Assembly: GCA_026936335.1 (NCBI GenBank)
Contig: JAPMXV010000049.1
Location: 496,001-560,000, forward strand
Direction: 5' to 3'
From: Mantamonas sphyraenae
Lineage: Eukaryota; CRuMs; Mantamonadidae
DNA: 64,000 nucleotides
Part shown: piece after piece, positions 22,545 to 34,200 of the stretch
How positions within the stretch are numbered: position 1 is the stretch's first letter
Layout of the letters: each line of letters opens with the position of its first letter
Position numbers and translations under genes: made by a program
Notes under the pieces: model-generated
Told to the model about the DNA's origin: nothing
The model's input: only the letters and a program-made list of their open reading frames with translations
The model's database searches: none

Positions 22545-25204
22545 ATGCGCCCCATGTACCCGCAAAACATGTACAAACTTCCCACGTGGTCCGCTGCCCG
22601 TCAGCCGGTCGCAGTGTGGCGCAACTTGCGTACGTTGTGATTCAAACCCTGCGACGACGGCACTGAATGACTGACACAGCCGGGGACGGGTTCACAGAGC
22701 ACGTGTGCGTGATTCACTTCGCTCGCGCAAGCTTGCAGATGCTCTACTGTGTGCCGAGGACGCCACCAAGTTGGAACCGAGCAATGGACAAGGTGGGCAG
22801 CGTGTGTGTGTGTGCAGGGGGAGCGAGAGCCACACGGGAAGCAGATGGAACATCGAATTGACACAAACACACACACCGTACACATGGATGCGCTGCACAC
22901 ACAGCGTGGTTCCTGTTGGCCGTGGCGACAGCGAGCGGTGGTGGTGGCGGGTTGGTGGACTCGCTTGAGCTGTTTCGCAAATGCCACAGCGTGGACAAGA
23001 CGTTTGGGGCAGCATACGTGGAACACGGAAAGGTGTTGACGCAACTGCAGCGGATGCAAGAGGCACGCACGGTGTACAGGCAGTGCCTGGAGGTGACGGA
23101 GAAGCAGCCAAACTGCTTTCTGAATCTGGTCAAGGTGCTGAATGTGTTGGGCAAGGTTGACGAGGCACAGACGGTTCTGGAGCGCATGTTGGTGCTGTAC
23201 GACGACTTTGCACAGGGCCACCATATCCTGGCGATGATGTACCGGGAAAAAGGGAGGAACATGGCAGCGGCAGAGCAGTACAAGCGGGCTGTGGCGCAGG
23301 AGCCAGGCAACGCCGAGTTTGTAAACAACCTGGCCATCTTGCTGTGGGAGCTGGACGAGAAAAAGGCGGCCATCGACGCGCTGTTGGATGCGACACAGAA
23401 GCACGGGGTCAGCAGCCAGAACGTGCACAACAACCTGGGCAACATGTGGTTCAAGACAGGACAGTTTGAATGGGCCAAGCAACAGTTTGAACGTGCGCTG
23501 GCATACGATGGCACCGACGAGCGCGTGCGCATGAGCCTGGCACACAGCCACAAGAATCTGAAGCGTTGGGATCTGGCCAAGGAACAATTGGAGCAAGTGC
23601 TTGCGCTGAATGCGACGCACACAGAGGCACTTTACGAGCTAGGCAGCATCCTTAAAGCGGAGAAGCAGCATAGGGAGGCCATCCCTGTGCTGGAGCGTTT
23701 GATGGCGCTGGATCCAGAGTACAAGGACGTGCTTCATCACCTCTTTGAGTCCAACGGCTACCTGTGCAATTGGACACGATACGAAGAGCATATGGAGGAG
23801 CTGCAGCGAGTCCTGGAAAGGCAACTGGCGGCAGGGGATGGGGTGCATCCACACGTGACACCGTTCCAGGCATTGCTGTACCCGTTGACAGGGAAACATT
23901 CGCTGGACATCGGGGCAAGGTACGCAAACTCGTTCTTCAAGGCCTCAAAGGCATACAGACACGATTTGGCGAGTGGAGTGGCGCAACTGGGCACGGGACG
24001 GTTGCGCATTGCGTACGTGTCGGATTTTCTCGACAATCCGATCACGCAGACGATGAACCACGTGTATCGGCTGCACGACAGGTCACGCGTGGAGGTGTTT
24101 TGCTATGCGCTGCAGGAAGACAACGGACGGGCAAAGTACCGTGCGTCGGTGCAGAGTGGGTGTGAGCACTGGATCGACGTGAGCGGGATGGATGACGCAG
24201 CAGTGGCAGCTCGGATTGCAGCTGACAAGATGCACGTGCTGGTGGATTTGCACGGCTACGTTACGGGAGCGCGGCTGAGCATCCTTGCAGAGCGGCCTGC
24301 ACCTGTGATGTCCCACTACCAAGGGTTTCCGGGCACGCTGGGGGCACCATGGTGCGACTACATCATTGTAGACCGGCAGGTGGTGCCTGTGGAGATGGAG
24401 GCTGTGTACAGTGAAAAGATGGTGTATCTGCCGGACGCGTACTTGGTGGCGAACCACAAACTGGATCACGCAAAGCTGCTGCGCGTGAACCAGAGCCAGT
24501 ACCCTGCAGAACGCTTTGGATTGCCGTCGGACAAGTTCATCTTTTGCAGCTTCAACAGTTTGTACAAGATTTCGCCACGGATCTTTCGCGTGTGGATGCG
24601 TATTCTGTACCGGGTGCCCGGTTCTGTGCTCTGGCTGCAAAAATACCCGGAGGAGGCTGTGGACAACGTGCGAGAGAATGCAGCGCAGCTGCTGGCCGAG
24701 GTGATGCGGGAGAACGGCGAGACGGTGGATGTGGAGGCTGTGCGGAAGGAGTTGCGGGAGAGGTTGTTGTTCAGTCCGCCGTTTCCGGACGATGTGCACA
24801 TTTTGGTGAAGAGCAAGGGCAGCCTGTTCCTGGACAACCCTGTTTACAATGCCCACTCGACGGGTCTGGATATTCTGTGGGCGGGTGTGCCGATGCTAAG
24901 CTGGCCGCTGGAGCGGATGGCGTCGCGTGTGGCGTCGTCGCTGATGAAGGCGGCGCAGGTGGACAGGAACCCAGAGATGATTGTGCACAGTGCCGAGGAG
25001 TATGAAGAGCGGGCGGTGTGGCTGGCTACAGACGGACGTGGTGAGCTGGAGGCGTTGCGTGCCCGTCTTTGGACAGGACGTGCGACTGTGCCCTTGTTTG
25101 ACGTCGAACTGTGGGTTCACAATGTGGAACGTGCCTATGTGTTGATGGCCGAGGTGTGGGCGGCTGGGCGTGATCCCATGCACGTGGTGGTGTGGCGGGA
25201 GTGA
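22545..25204 (+). CDS. OGT: O-linked GlcNAc transferase (GT41) with TPR repeats
   Basis: Cytosolic/nuclear enzyme transferring GlcNAc from UDP-GlcNAc to Ser/Thr. Exons 22545-22629, 22700-22792 and 22932-25204 fit in phase 1 each; about 816 residues. Some eight TPR units span the N-terminal 320 residues (for example KRWDLAKEQLEQVLALNATH). The catalytic part has LRIAYVSDF, ILAERPAPVMSHYQGFPGTL, FIFCSFNSLYKISP (with the conserved UDP-binding Lys), VPGSVLWLQKYPEE and YNAHSTGLDILWAGVPMLSW, the nucleotide-binding HTTG-type motif. The usual NHP after YVSSDF is DNP here (SDFLDNPITQTM), replacing a His proposed to act in catalysis in human OGT. The long insert between catalytic lobes of metazoan OGT is absent. 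First exons are weaker than the third. Confidence 0.9.
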
Positions 25205-25231
25205 ACGCAACAAAAAACACAAGTACAAACC

Positions 25232-26892
25232 ATGGCAGGAGGACGTGAGGTTGCTCTGTGCTGCATGTTTATGATCAGCGTGGCGTCCATCATCGCGGGC
25301 GCTGTGGTGCTGGCCACTGCACCGACGAACGGTAGGTTTGCCGGACATCAGATGGTGGTGAGAGTTTCCGGCGTCGGAAGAAACAGTCGCTAGAGACGCT
25401 GTGGGTCGTATGCATGCAAAACTACCGTGTGCCTGAGTATATTCTGATGCATCCGTTGCGGTGAGAGAATACACAAGGCGAGCCAGAGGCTATTGAGTGC
25501 ATGGTGGACGTGTCGGACCGGAACCAGTCGAGTTTGGCAATTTCTGTGCCGCGGAGCCGTCGCGCAGCTTCGTGCCCTCGCGACTGCTCCACACACCCGT
25601 GCGGTGCAGGCAACCTGGTGCATGTTCATACGTGTGTCCAACACATAGCATACAGCATGCGCGCATGTGCATAGTCGTGCTGTGGACACGTGCACACGCT
25701 CGAGGGAACCACCATGGGACGGCTCACTGAGCTCCCGTTTTTTTTTGGGAGCACCTCGAGTTTGTGCGCGGCGATTCCGCGCGATGAGCGCTGTGTGTGG
25801 CGATGTAGAATGGCGCAGAAGTGGAAATGGACAGCGAGTGTGCTGTGGGTCCACAGCGGGAAGCGAGAGGTGATGGATGGGACTTGTGTGTGCGCATGCC
25901 CGTTTTTTTGCCGCGCGGAGGGAAGTGGGAAGTTGGTGGAGCGAGCTGCAGAGACTGTGACTGACACATACAAACGTGCAGAAATCCCGATGTGGTACTC
26001 GGTGACGCTGTGTAAGGGCCCCGAGTCAAAGGCAACATACTACTCGTATGACGTGCCTTCGGGTCAGTCGTGCCCGGCTGTGCTGAACCTGGACTCGGCG
26101 GCCAAGACGACACAGACGTTCCAGGTGGAAAAGTCGCTGGTGGATGAGAAGCTGAAGTACAACCCGGTGACGATGCGTACGAGCGGCAAGGTGAACATCA
26201 AGTTCAACATCAAGGACAAGAACAGCAAGACGGTGTTCACAAAGTCTGGCACTCTGTCGCGTCGCCTGCTGAGCACGGAGGAGGATACCCCCGAGGTTGC
26301 GGACGACATGGACTACTATGACGACGTGGAGCAGCGCGATGAGACGGCAGCTTCGCGCAAGCTGCTGAAGGGCTCGAGCGGACGCGGTTCGCGCGCATCG
26401 AGCACCTCGGGCGGCAGCCGATCTCGCACTCGCTCGGGAGCCGACTCGCGTTACGGCAGTGCCACGAGCACGCGCAGCACGAGCTACGGCACGACGTCGC
26501 GCAACTCGGTGACCAGCAGCACGGTGGTGGTTGTGTACCGGCCCGGCCCGCGCTCGAGCTCCTCCAGCAGCAACTATGACCAGACGGAGGCTCACCCGAG
26601 CTGCACGGACAAGACCAAGGGCTGCGAGTACACAGTGCCCAGCAACCTGAACCGCGACGAGTACACAACGAACCCCATCGACCCGTCCAAGTACACTTGG
26701 CCGCTGCAGTGGTCGTTCACCAACACTTCGTTCGAGCCGACTTCCTCCACGCAGCAACCCGAGCTGTACGGCACGCTGTACACTGCCGAGACAAGCGAGG
26801 GGTACATTGTGGGTGCTATCGTCCTTTCGGTCGGTTGCTTCGTGTGCTGCATGGCCGCCTGCATCGGTGGCGCGATGATGAGCGACGATTAA
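25232..26892 (+). CDS. Two-TM membrane protein with Ser/Arg-rich lumenal or extracellular region
   Basis: Exons 25232-25331 and 25982-26892, phase 1, with a 650-nt intron in which I see no gene; 336 residues. The first exon encodes MAGGREVALCCMFMISVASI and the rest of a TM or uncleaved signal anchor. The second begins EIPMWYSVTLCKG, a beta-rich domain of about 100 residues with two to three Cys, then a Ser/Arg/Gly/Thr-rich stretch (about 130 residues), a segment with paired Cys (HPSCTDKTKGCEYTVPSNLN), and a C-terminal TM rich in Cys and Gly (GAIVLSVGCFVCCMAACIGG) ending MMSDD. The loop between the TMs is probably outside the cytosol. No family recognised. It lies 27 bp after the OGT stop on the same strand. 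Confidence 0.75.
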
Positions 26893-27116
26893 AGCAATGG
26901 ATTCAACTTTCAAACACATTTCGAGTGACATGATGGATGAGCGTTGGTGGAAATCGGGAAATCGCCACGTGCAAAAACAAGGGCGAATTCGGCAGCGAAT
27001 TCGCGATTCCGGGCCGGGTTTGTGGAAACCCGTATTGAAAAGGGCAGCTCGTGCGCTGCCCTCTGCAAACAAACCCAACATCAACTGGCGTCAGCTCACC
27101 CTCACACAAGGAGGAC

Positions 27117-27145
27117 CACACACACACACACACACACACACACAC
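27117..27145. repeat. (CA)n microsatellite in 5' leader of the sirtuin gene
   Basis: About 14 CA units ending 17 bp upstream of the sirtuin ATG at 27163, so probably inside its 5' UTR. Length polymorphism here could affect expression; that is inference. Confidence 0.9.
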
Positions 27146-27162
27146 CGACAAAAACAAACACA

Positions 27163-28412
27163 ATGAGCAGTGACGACGCAGAAGTTGGATTTGCAGTGCA
27201 ATTCAAGCTGGACTGTCCGCACGTGGTGGACGCGTTCCAGATGACGCAAGATCAGTTTCCAAGCATCAAGGCATCGTGTGGGACGTGCGGCGATGCAGAG
27301 GAGAACTGGGTTTGCTTGACATGTGGCGAGGTCGGCTGCAGCCGGTATCGCCCAAACAAGTGCATGACGAAGCACGTGACGCTGGAGCACAACTGCGTGA
27401 TGTCTTTCAGCGACTTGAGCTGCTGGTGCACCGTGTGCGAGGAGTACGTGTTCAACGTGGTGCTGGAGGAGCTCAAAGCCACCTCTACCGGGAGAAGTTT
27501 GGGGAAGATCCACCCAACGCGCGCTACCTCAAGTCGAGTTTCCTGAACGACAACAACAAGCCTACGTCGGGCGACTTTGATCCGCGCGGCGTGCAGGAGG
27601 GCGAGGATGTCAACGAGTACGAAGAGGACGAAGAGCAGCTGCGCGAAAACGCACGCGCTACAGCCGAGCTCATTCGCAACACAGACAAGCTGGTGGTGTT
27701 CACCGGCGCAGGGATCTCCACATCAACGGGCATCCCGGACTATCGTGGTCCGAACGGTCTCTGGACGCTGCAGGCACAAGGCAAGGCGCCGAAGATGGAG
27801 AAGAAGATCTTCGAGTATGAGCCGTCGTTGACGCACATGGCCATTGCCGAGCTCGTGAAGCGTGGTCACTGCTCATCGGTGGTCAGCACCAACACAGACG
27901 GCATGCACCTGCGCTCGGGAGTGCCGCGCGAGAAGCTTGCCGAGATGCACGGAAACGCGTTCAAGCTGCGCTGCAAGGAGTGCGAGGAGGATCTCTTCAC
28001 AAATCTGCCTGTGCCCAAACATCGCAACGGCGTGCGAAACGCCACGGGCCTGCCCTGCCCCAAGTGCAACGCCTCGGACGCCATGCAGGGCACCATCATT
28101 GCCTTTGGCGAAAACCTGTACACAGACGTGCTGGAGAAGGCCATTGAGGACAGCGAACAGGCCGAGGTCAGCCTGGTGCTGGGAACATCGATGCGTGTCC
28201 AGCCTGCGTGCTCGCTGCCCACGTATGGCGACGCCATGGTGCTGGTCAACATGATGAAGACTCCGTATGACGACAAGGCCGCCGTGCGCTCGTTTTCACG
28301 ATGCGACGCCTTTATGCAGCTCGTCATGGAAGAGCTGGGCTACGACATCCCTGCATGGGAGGGGGACGATGCCGTGGAGTGGTACGACGCCAAGCTTCAA
28401 ATGGACCTGTGA
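27163..28412 (+). CDS. UBP zinc finger-sirtuin (SIRT6/7-like) fusion, one apparent frameshift
   Basis: NAD-dependent deacylase fused to an N-terminal ubiquitin-binding finger. Residues about 15-110 form a ZnF-UBP: CPHVVDAF, CGTCGDAEENWVCLTCGEVG, CMTKHVTLEHNCVMSF and WCTVCEEYV. The Sir2 core (about residues 165-390) has VVFTGAGISTSTGIPDYRGP, STNTDGMHLRSGVPREKLAE, the catalytic His in EMHGN, a structural Zn site (CKEC...CPKC) and GTSMRVQPACSLP. The C-terminal LGYDIPAWEG matches SIRT6. The usual Gln of the QN-D motif is Thr (TNTD). Between the domains the frame breaks at GCC 27478-27480: one extra C gives LKAHLYREKFGED, continuing the UBP domain into the linker, for 416 residues. No intron is needed. 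Dictyostelium Sir2 proteins with a UBP finger are known, as I recall, so the pairing is not unique. Confidence 0.88.
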
Positions 28413-28421
28413 TTGCCTCGT

Positions 28422-30024
28422 TCATTCGTCCTCCAAACGCACAACAAACACATCTGCGGGTTGCCAGTGGCGTTTCGAGTCTCGCACTCGAGTCCAACAC
28501 TTTCCTTGGTGCTGACAATGTAGGCCCAGACGCGCATTGCGTTCGTAAGGAACGCCGCAGTAAAAGCAAAACTCTGTGCTGCACATGTCGCATTTCATGT
28601 GTGCACATCCCTCGTCCATGGATATGAGCGACTTGCAACCAGGGCAGATCTGTGCGCTGGTTTCGATCAGTGCCTGGCTCTCTTTGTCCAGAACCGCTTT
28701 GCTTTCGATGTACTCCTGGCAACTCATGCCCGTGTGGTACGCTGCCTGGCAGCTGATGCAAATCTTTTGCTGGCAAAGTTGGCAGCGCACCCACGACTGC
28801 ATTTCGTCGTCTGTGGAAAGCGAGGTGACAAAGTAGCCCGTGCAAGTGCCTGTGGGGCAGTCGCAGACATTCTCGCGGCCAAAGACATCGATCATGACGT
28901 ACTTCTGGTACAGCCGTTCCACATCCTCGCTTGGTTTCAGCATGAGCAAGTCCACGTCCTGTAATTCCTCCCTACAACCACCCTGGATACAGCGCACGTG
29001 AGGGGCCTTCTGCACGTTGCGCTCGAGATGGATCAGCCAGCAATCCCGGCACGCCCTGTGTCCACACGCCCTCAAAGCCACAAGCTCGTCCACACTGTCG
29101 AAATCGTCTCTGCAAACTGTACACTCCACCGATTTTGATACACTCGAGCTGCTACTGCTGCTGCTACTGCTACTGCTGCTACTGCTACTGCCGTTGACCC
29201 CGCGGCTGCTGCTGCTGCTGCCTGGTCCATCGACGACCACCCACTCGTCACCACCGCTGTCATCGGAGGTCAAGGTCGTTTTGAGCTGTGATTCACGATA
29301 CTTTGTGCTGCGTGCGACGCTGAGCTTGCGGATTTCCTCTTCCACAACCTCGTAGTCAGCGTTGCCAACAACGCGAAGCACGCACAGCTGGCTCGTAGCT
29401 CGCATCATAAAGTTCAATGTGCTCATTCCTATCTCGGTAATCGCGTTTTGGTTCTGTGCACGTTGTGTGGGTGTCAGGGAGGACGTGCCAAGCAGCGCAC
29501 CCACATGGAGTTTGGCAGGCAATCGGCAAACTCACAAGGTGCAGCTCACGCAGCGTGGTGTTCTTCTCGACGGCACTGGCAAGCATGATGACACCATAAT
29601 CATCCACGTGGCTTGTGTTGAGAAAGAGAATCTCCAGCGCGCACTGCTCATGCTTCAGGAGAGACACCAAACTCCTCATTGTTTGTTTGCCCACTTCGTT
29701 CAGGCTGAGGTCGACCATGGACAGCTTGCTCACGTCCCCTTTGTTCACAAGCACATCCACGATCGAGGCACAGCTCTGGTCGTTCATTCCACACCCGCTG
29801 ACGTCCAACAGCTTCAGCTGCGGCCGTAGCGTGGCAAGGTTTTCCGTCAGCAGCGCAACATCCTGGCTCCGCAGCGGCGAGTGGGCAATCAGCTCTGTCT
29901 CATTCAAGTGTACATGCAGTTTGTCTTCTTTTGCCCCTTTGCCTGCGCTGCTGCTGCTGTTGCTCCTGCTGCTGCTGCTTCCAGATTTGCTTCGGAAGAG
30001 CTCCGCAAGCTGAGCAAACGACAT
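28422..30024 (-). CDS. LRR-RBR E3 ubiquitin ligase
   Basis: Exons 30024-29536 and 29453-28422 (82-nt intron, phase 0), 506 residues. Residues about 45-190 are ribonuclease-inhibitor-type leucine-rich repeats (LKLLDVSGCGMNDQSCASIV, LSMVDLSLNEVGKQTMRSL, LEILFLNTSHVDDYGVIMLA); splicing completes the next unit as LRELHLNQNAITEIGMSTLN, confirming the junction. A poly-Ser linker leads to RING1 (from about 273: CTVCRDDFDSVDELVALRAC), an IBR (CPTGTC...CQLCQQKICISCQ) and RING2 (CPGCKSLISMDEGCAHMKCD) holding the RBR catalytic Cys in GCAHM. RBR enzymes take ubiquitin onto this Cys before transfer; the LRR probably binds substrate. The ATG at 30024 starts MSFAQLAELFRS; the open frame extends upstream without coding character. 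Its stop is 9 bp from the sirtuin stop, convergently. Confidence 0.87.
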
Positions 30025-30176
30025 CGGCTTGTTTGTGCCGGCGCACCTCCCACATCCTCGGACGGCGGTGGATTTGATCCTTTGTCGGCACTTGCCCTCT
30101 CTGCTGGTTCTGCCCGCCGTCCTCCACAAGTGACCAAAAGGCGCTGTGATTCTCGGTTCATTCGCTTCCCACCGCC

Positions 30177-31062
30177 CTACATCCCCATCTCGGCATTTCT
30201 GGCCCAGTCGCTTTGCAAGGCTTCGTACTCCAACACTAAAGACATTCGCCGCCTGGATGCATGCACCGCAAGTGGCTGTGCGAGCATCAGAGCCAGCTGG
30301 CCGAGAACCAGCAAGAAGAACGCAGCATTAAAGTGTCGGCAGTACTCCAGAATATCTTTGGAAGCAATTCAGTGCAAGGAAGTGTGTTCCCACGAATTGT
30401 CGTTGTGTGTGTGTGTCCGTGTGTCAGCCGCCGTGTACGGGAAACCAGACCCCGAGTCCGCCAAGCCTCTCACCACCCATCCGGACCTACCATTGCCGCA
30501 GTATGTAATGAGGTGTGGCGTTGTCTGGCAGGTCTCCTCCACAACAGTGTCTGGGTGCCTGCAACCGTCCATGGCGTCCAGAAATGTCAGGTTTGCCTGG
30601 AGCGAGCTGCCAAGCCCAAACAACAGGCACGAAATATTGATAGCCGCAAGCGTGCGGATCTGTGTGGGTGTACCAGTGCAGTGAAGTGTGTCAAATGGAG
30701 ACGTCAGCAACGAGGGAGTTTGGCGCACGTGTGTTTGTATCCGGGGCAACCGACCTTGCGTAGCAGCCACAGCTTTTGCCATACGCTGCCCAGGAACACG
30801 AGGACGCCCACCGCACCGCTACTTGCTATAATCACACTCAACACCACCAGTAGCACGTCGTTGCGCTCCAGTGCCGTTGTCACCACCTGCAGCCCCACCC
30901 CTGCAAACGCACTCGCAAACTGTCCGGCAAACGCGACGTCAGCCTCCCCTGCCCCTGCCACACGCGCATGTCACTCACGTGGACTCTCCAACTCACACCA
31001 CACATTAGAAGCACACTCGATGACACCGGATCGTCCACCACGGCGTCCATGAGCCACTCCAT
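30177..31062 (-). CDS. Four-TM protein, unknown function
   Basis: Not visible as one ORF; assembled from four exons, 31062-30997, 30919-30755, 30659-30491 and 30355-30177, whose phases agree, giving 192 residues. It starts MEWLMDAVVDDP. TM1 is SVLLMCGFASAFAGVGL, TM2 DVLLVVLSVIIASSGAVGVL, TM3 IRTLAAINISCLLFGLGSSL, TM4 NAAFFLLVLGQLALMLAQPL. Between TM3 and TM4 a loop holds three to four Cys (DGCRHPD, EETCQTT, YCGNDILEYC). Four TMs with a Cys-bearing second large loop recall tetraspanin or MARVEL/claudin-like layouts, but no CCG motif is present and I do not assign a family. The tail after TM4 ends RNAEMGM. The donor at 30754 (GTCGGT) is unusual. Confidence 0.6.
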
Positions 31063-31264
31063 TGCGCTTCTTCCCCTCCAATTGTGTTGACGGAGCCGGG
31101 GCCTGCAGCCCCAGGTCCGCTGCCTCCAGGATGGGAACACACACGCACGCAACACTGCACACCAGAATGCACCCATTCATGTCCATACACACCGCACGCA
31201 AGCATGGACAAATCGGTGTTGACACTCGCGCCATTGCCCAGGCGCGGCCAACGGAAAAAACCTC
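31063..31264. promoter_or_regulatory. Divergent upstream region, four-TM gene / giant coiled coil B
   Basis: 202 bp between start codons 31062 (minus) and 31265 (plus). It should carry both promoters. I see no specific element. Confidence 0.35.
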
Positions 31265-34200
31265 ATGAGCGGCGCCGAGGGTGACAAGCCCACCACCCCC
31301 GCACTCACGGTTGACACAACCAACGACACGACGAGCAACAGCAACGTGGGCTCCAGCACGCCTGGAGGATCCTCTCGCGTGCCCATGTCCCCGTTGCTGA
31401 GTGCCACAAGCACAGGCACCGCTGCCAGCGAGTACTCGGTGGCGAGCCTTGTGCCGCCCGAAGAGAGACTGCAAGAGACCATCGCCCAGTTTGCCAGCTC
31501 GCTGCAGAGCGTCATCTCCTCCTTCTCCGGAATGGAGGGCAACCAGGTGTACCAAAACCGCTTTGAGCAGCTGGACCGCGACTTCAACGCCTTCAAGCAT
31601 GAGAAGGACGCCGAAACAAACGCGCTGCACGAGGAGCTGCGTGTGACAAAATCCTCGCTCACTGCAAAGGTGGACGAGCTTGTCAAGGAGCGTGATCTCG
31701 CCCACCAGACCCTTTTGCAGGACAAGACACGTGAAATCAACGGTCTCAAGGAGACCCGCGATCGCCTGAGCGACAAAGTCGACTCGCTCAATCTCAAGCT
31801 CGAAAGCCTCGTCAAGGAGTCCAGCGCCCAGCGCAGCTCAGATACAGCCGCCCTCGCTCGTCTCGAGGAGGAAAAGGCCCAATTGACCAACAAGCTTGAC
31901 AATGTGACCACCGAACGCGACCGTCACGAGGCCCGTTGCTTTGATCTCGAGGGAAAACTTCAAGAGGTACGTTGCAAAAAATTCGCGCGCCGTCTTTTCT
32001 TCGTCACCCCACAAAAAAACAAGCCCGCAGTGCGGGGGGCACCCTGACGTTGGAGCCCTCCACCTCTCCACCATAGATGCGCTCACACATATTACACCCC
32101 ACCCAACCTTGACTCGTCACGACCATGATGATGCCCGTGTACCCGTGCAGGCCAATGTGACCATTACGTCGACCGGACGAGACCTGGCCAACGCCACCAC
32201 TCGTGTCACCGAGCTCACCGACAGCTTGGAAAAGGCCAAGGCCATGACCCAACAGCTCGAAGCCGAGCTGAAGGACACGCGCCAGGCACGTGCGGAATTG
32301 CAGGGCGAGCTCACAACGCTGAAGAACACTCGCGACGGCAATGCAAGCTCCGTCGAGGGCCTCAACGCTCAGGTGCAGGAGCTGCGCGCAGAGCTGGAGC
32401 AAGTGCGTGAGGAACGCTCCGCTGCAAACACAGACAATGCCATTTTCAAGGAGAAGATGGCGTCGCTGCAGACGCAGCTGGCCGCCAGCCACACGGAAAT
32501 CCAGAAGCTGGAGGCGGGCATCGAGACGCACCTGGCGACGATTGCCGAACTGCGCCAGGAAGCAAAGGCAACAAGCGAACAGCAGAACGCCGTGCGTGAG
32601 CAGCTGGACAGCGAGCGTGTGGACAAGAGCCAGCTGGAAAAGGAGTTGGAGCTGCTTCGCGAACGCCTGCAGACTGCCCAGACCAAGGCACAGGAAGCCC
32701 AGGACGCAGCCAACGACGCCACACTGGCCCTTCGTAACGCAGAAGCCAATGCAAAGAAGTCGGTGTCGGCCAACGCGGCCAACGAGACACGTGTGGACGA
32801 ACTTCGACAGAAGCTGGAGGACCGCGAAGCCAGCCTGCAGAGCCTCAGCGACAAACTGGACGCAGCCAACAAGCAGGTCACAGAGTACGCCGCGCAGGCA
32901 GCCAAGTTGGAGGAAAAGGCACGCACCAACGGCGAAAAGGCCCAAGCCAACAGCGAGCAGCTGAACCGCGCGCGTCAGGAAAAGGCGTTTGCTGAGAAAG
33001 AGCTGCGCAAGGCACTGGAGCGCACCGCTAGCCTGGAGACGCAGAAGCTGGAGCTGAGCGATACCAAGGCACAGCTGCAGGAGCGCGTGGACACGCTGAG
33101 CGAGAAGCTGGAGGCCAAGAACGCCACAGTGCTCGAGCTCACGGGCACCAAGGCCAGCCTGGAAGAACGCCTGGAGCACCAAAAGGGCGAACTGGACATG
33201 CTGCGACGTGCACAGGACCAAAGCGACAGCAGCGGCGAACAGACGTCCGCTGAGCTGCTTGCACTGCGCCAGAACTATGCGGCTCTGGAAAGCAAACTGA
33301 AGGAGGTGGCTGCACAGAGCGACATGCGCCAGGTGACTGTCAATGCCCTGGAGAGCAAACTGGCAAGTGCGCAGCAGGAGAACACGCATCTGGAGGCCAA
33401 GTGTGCGGGTCTGCAGGAGAAGCTGGCCGCGCAGCAGGAGAAGTACGCCAGCGAGTCTGAGGCCTGGCAGGCACGCGCGCTGGAAATGCAGACGCTGCGT
33501 GACGAAAGCAACGGCGCAACAGAACGCAGGACAATTGCAGAAACCCAGCTGGCAGAGCTGCGCGAGCGATACACGGCACTGCAGGCCGACCGCCAGGAGC
33601 TGACAAGCACCATGGAGAAGCAGCTGAACGAGCTGACAGGCGTGCAGTCGCGCCAGGGCAAGTTGGAGGCAGAGATTGTGGCACTTCAGGAGAAGTGCGA
33701 GACGCTGGAAAGCCTGCGTGCCACGTCGGAGCAGGTGGCCAAGAGTGCACAGAGCGAGGCGCGCAAGGCACGCGAACAGAACGTGGCGTTGCAAAGCACC
33801 CTGGACCAGGTGAACGAGCAGCTGAGCAGCATGAAACAGGGCGAGGCTGGACTGGAGGCTGAGACACAGCAGCTGCGCGCACAGCTGGCCCAATTCAAGG
33901 ACAGCAACCGCAGGCTGGAGCAGCAGAACGCGGCCCTGGACAGCCGCGCACAGGCTCTTGGGGACGCACGCAGCCACGCGGAGCAACAGGCGAATGCACT
34001 GGATGCTGAACTCAAGGTGGCGTTGCAGCAGACGGGGTCGCTGGAGAAGGAGTGCACTCAGTTGCAACAGCGACTGGAGGTGACGCAGCAGCAGCTGAAG
34101 GAGGCACAGACGCGTCTGGAGGGCGAAAGCAAGGAGAAGAACAACGCAAGGAGCACAAACACGTCGCTGGAGGAGCGTCTGGCCAACGTGACGGCTCGTC

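Noticed and set aside
25332-25981. Possible separate gene in the 650-nt stretch upstream of the two-TM protein's second exon
   Set aside because: The open frame there (MHTLEGTTMG...) has no domain character, and a phase-matched intron with a normal donor and acceptor links the two TM-bearing exons.
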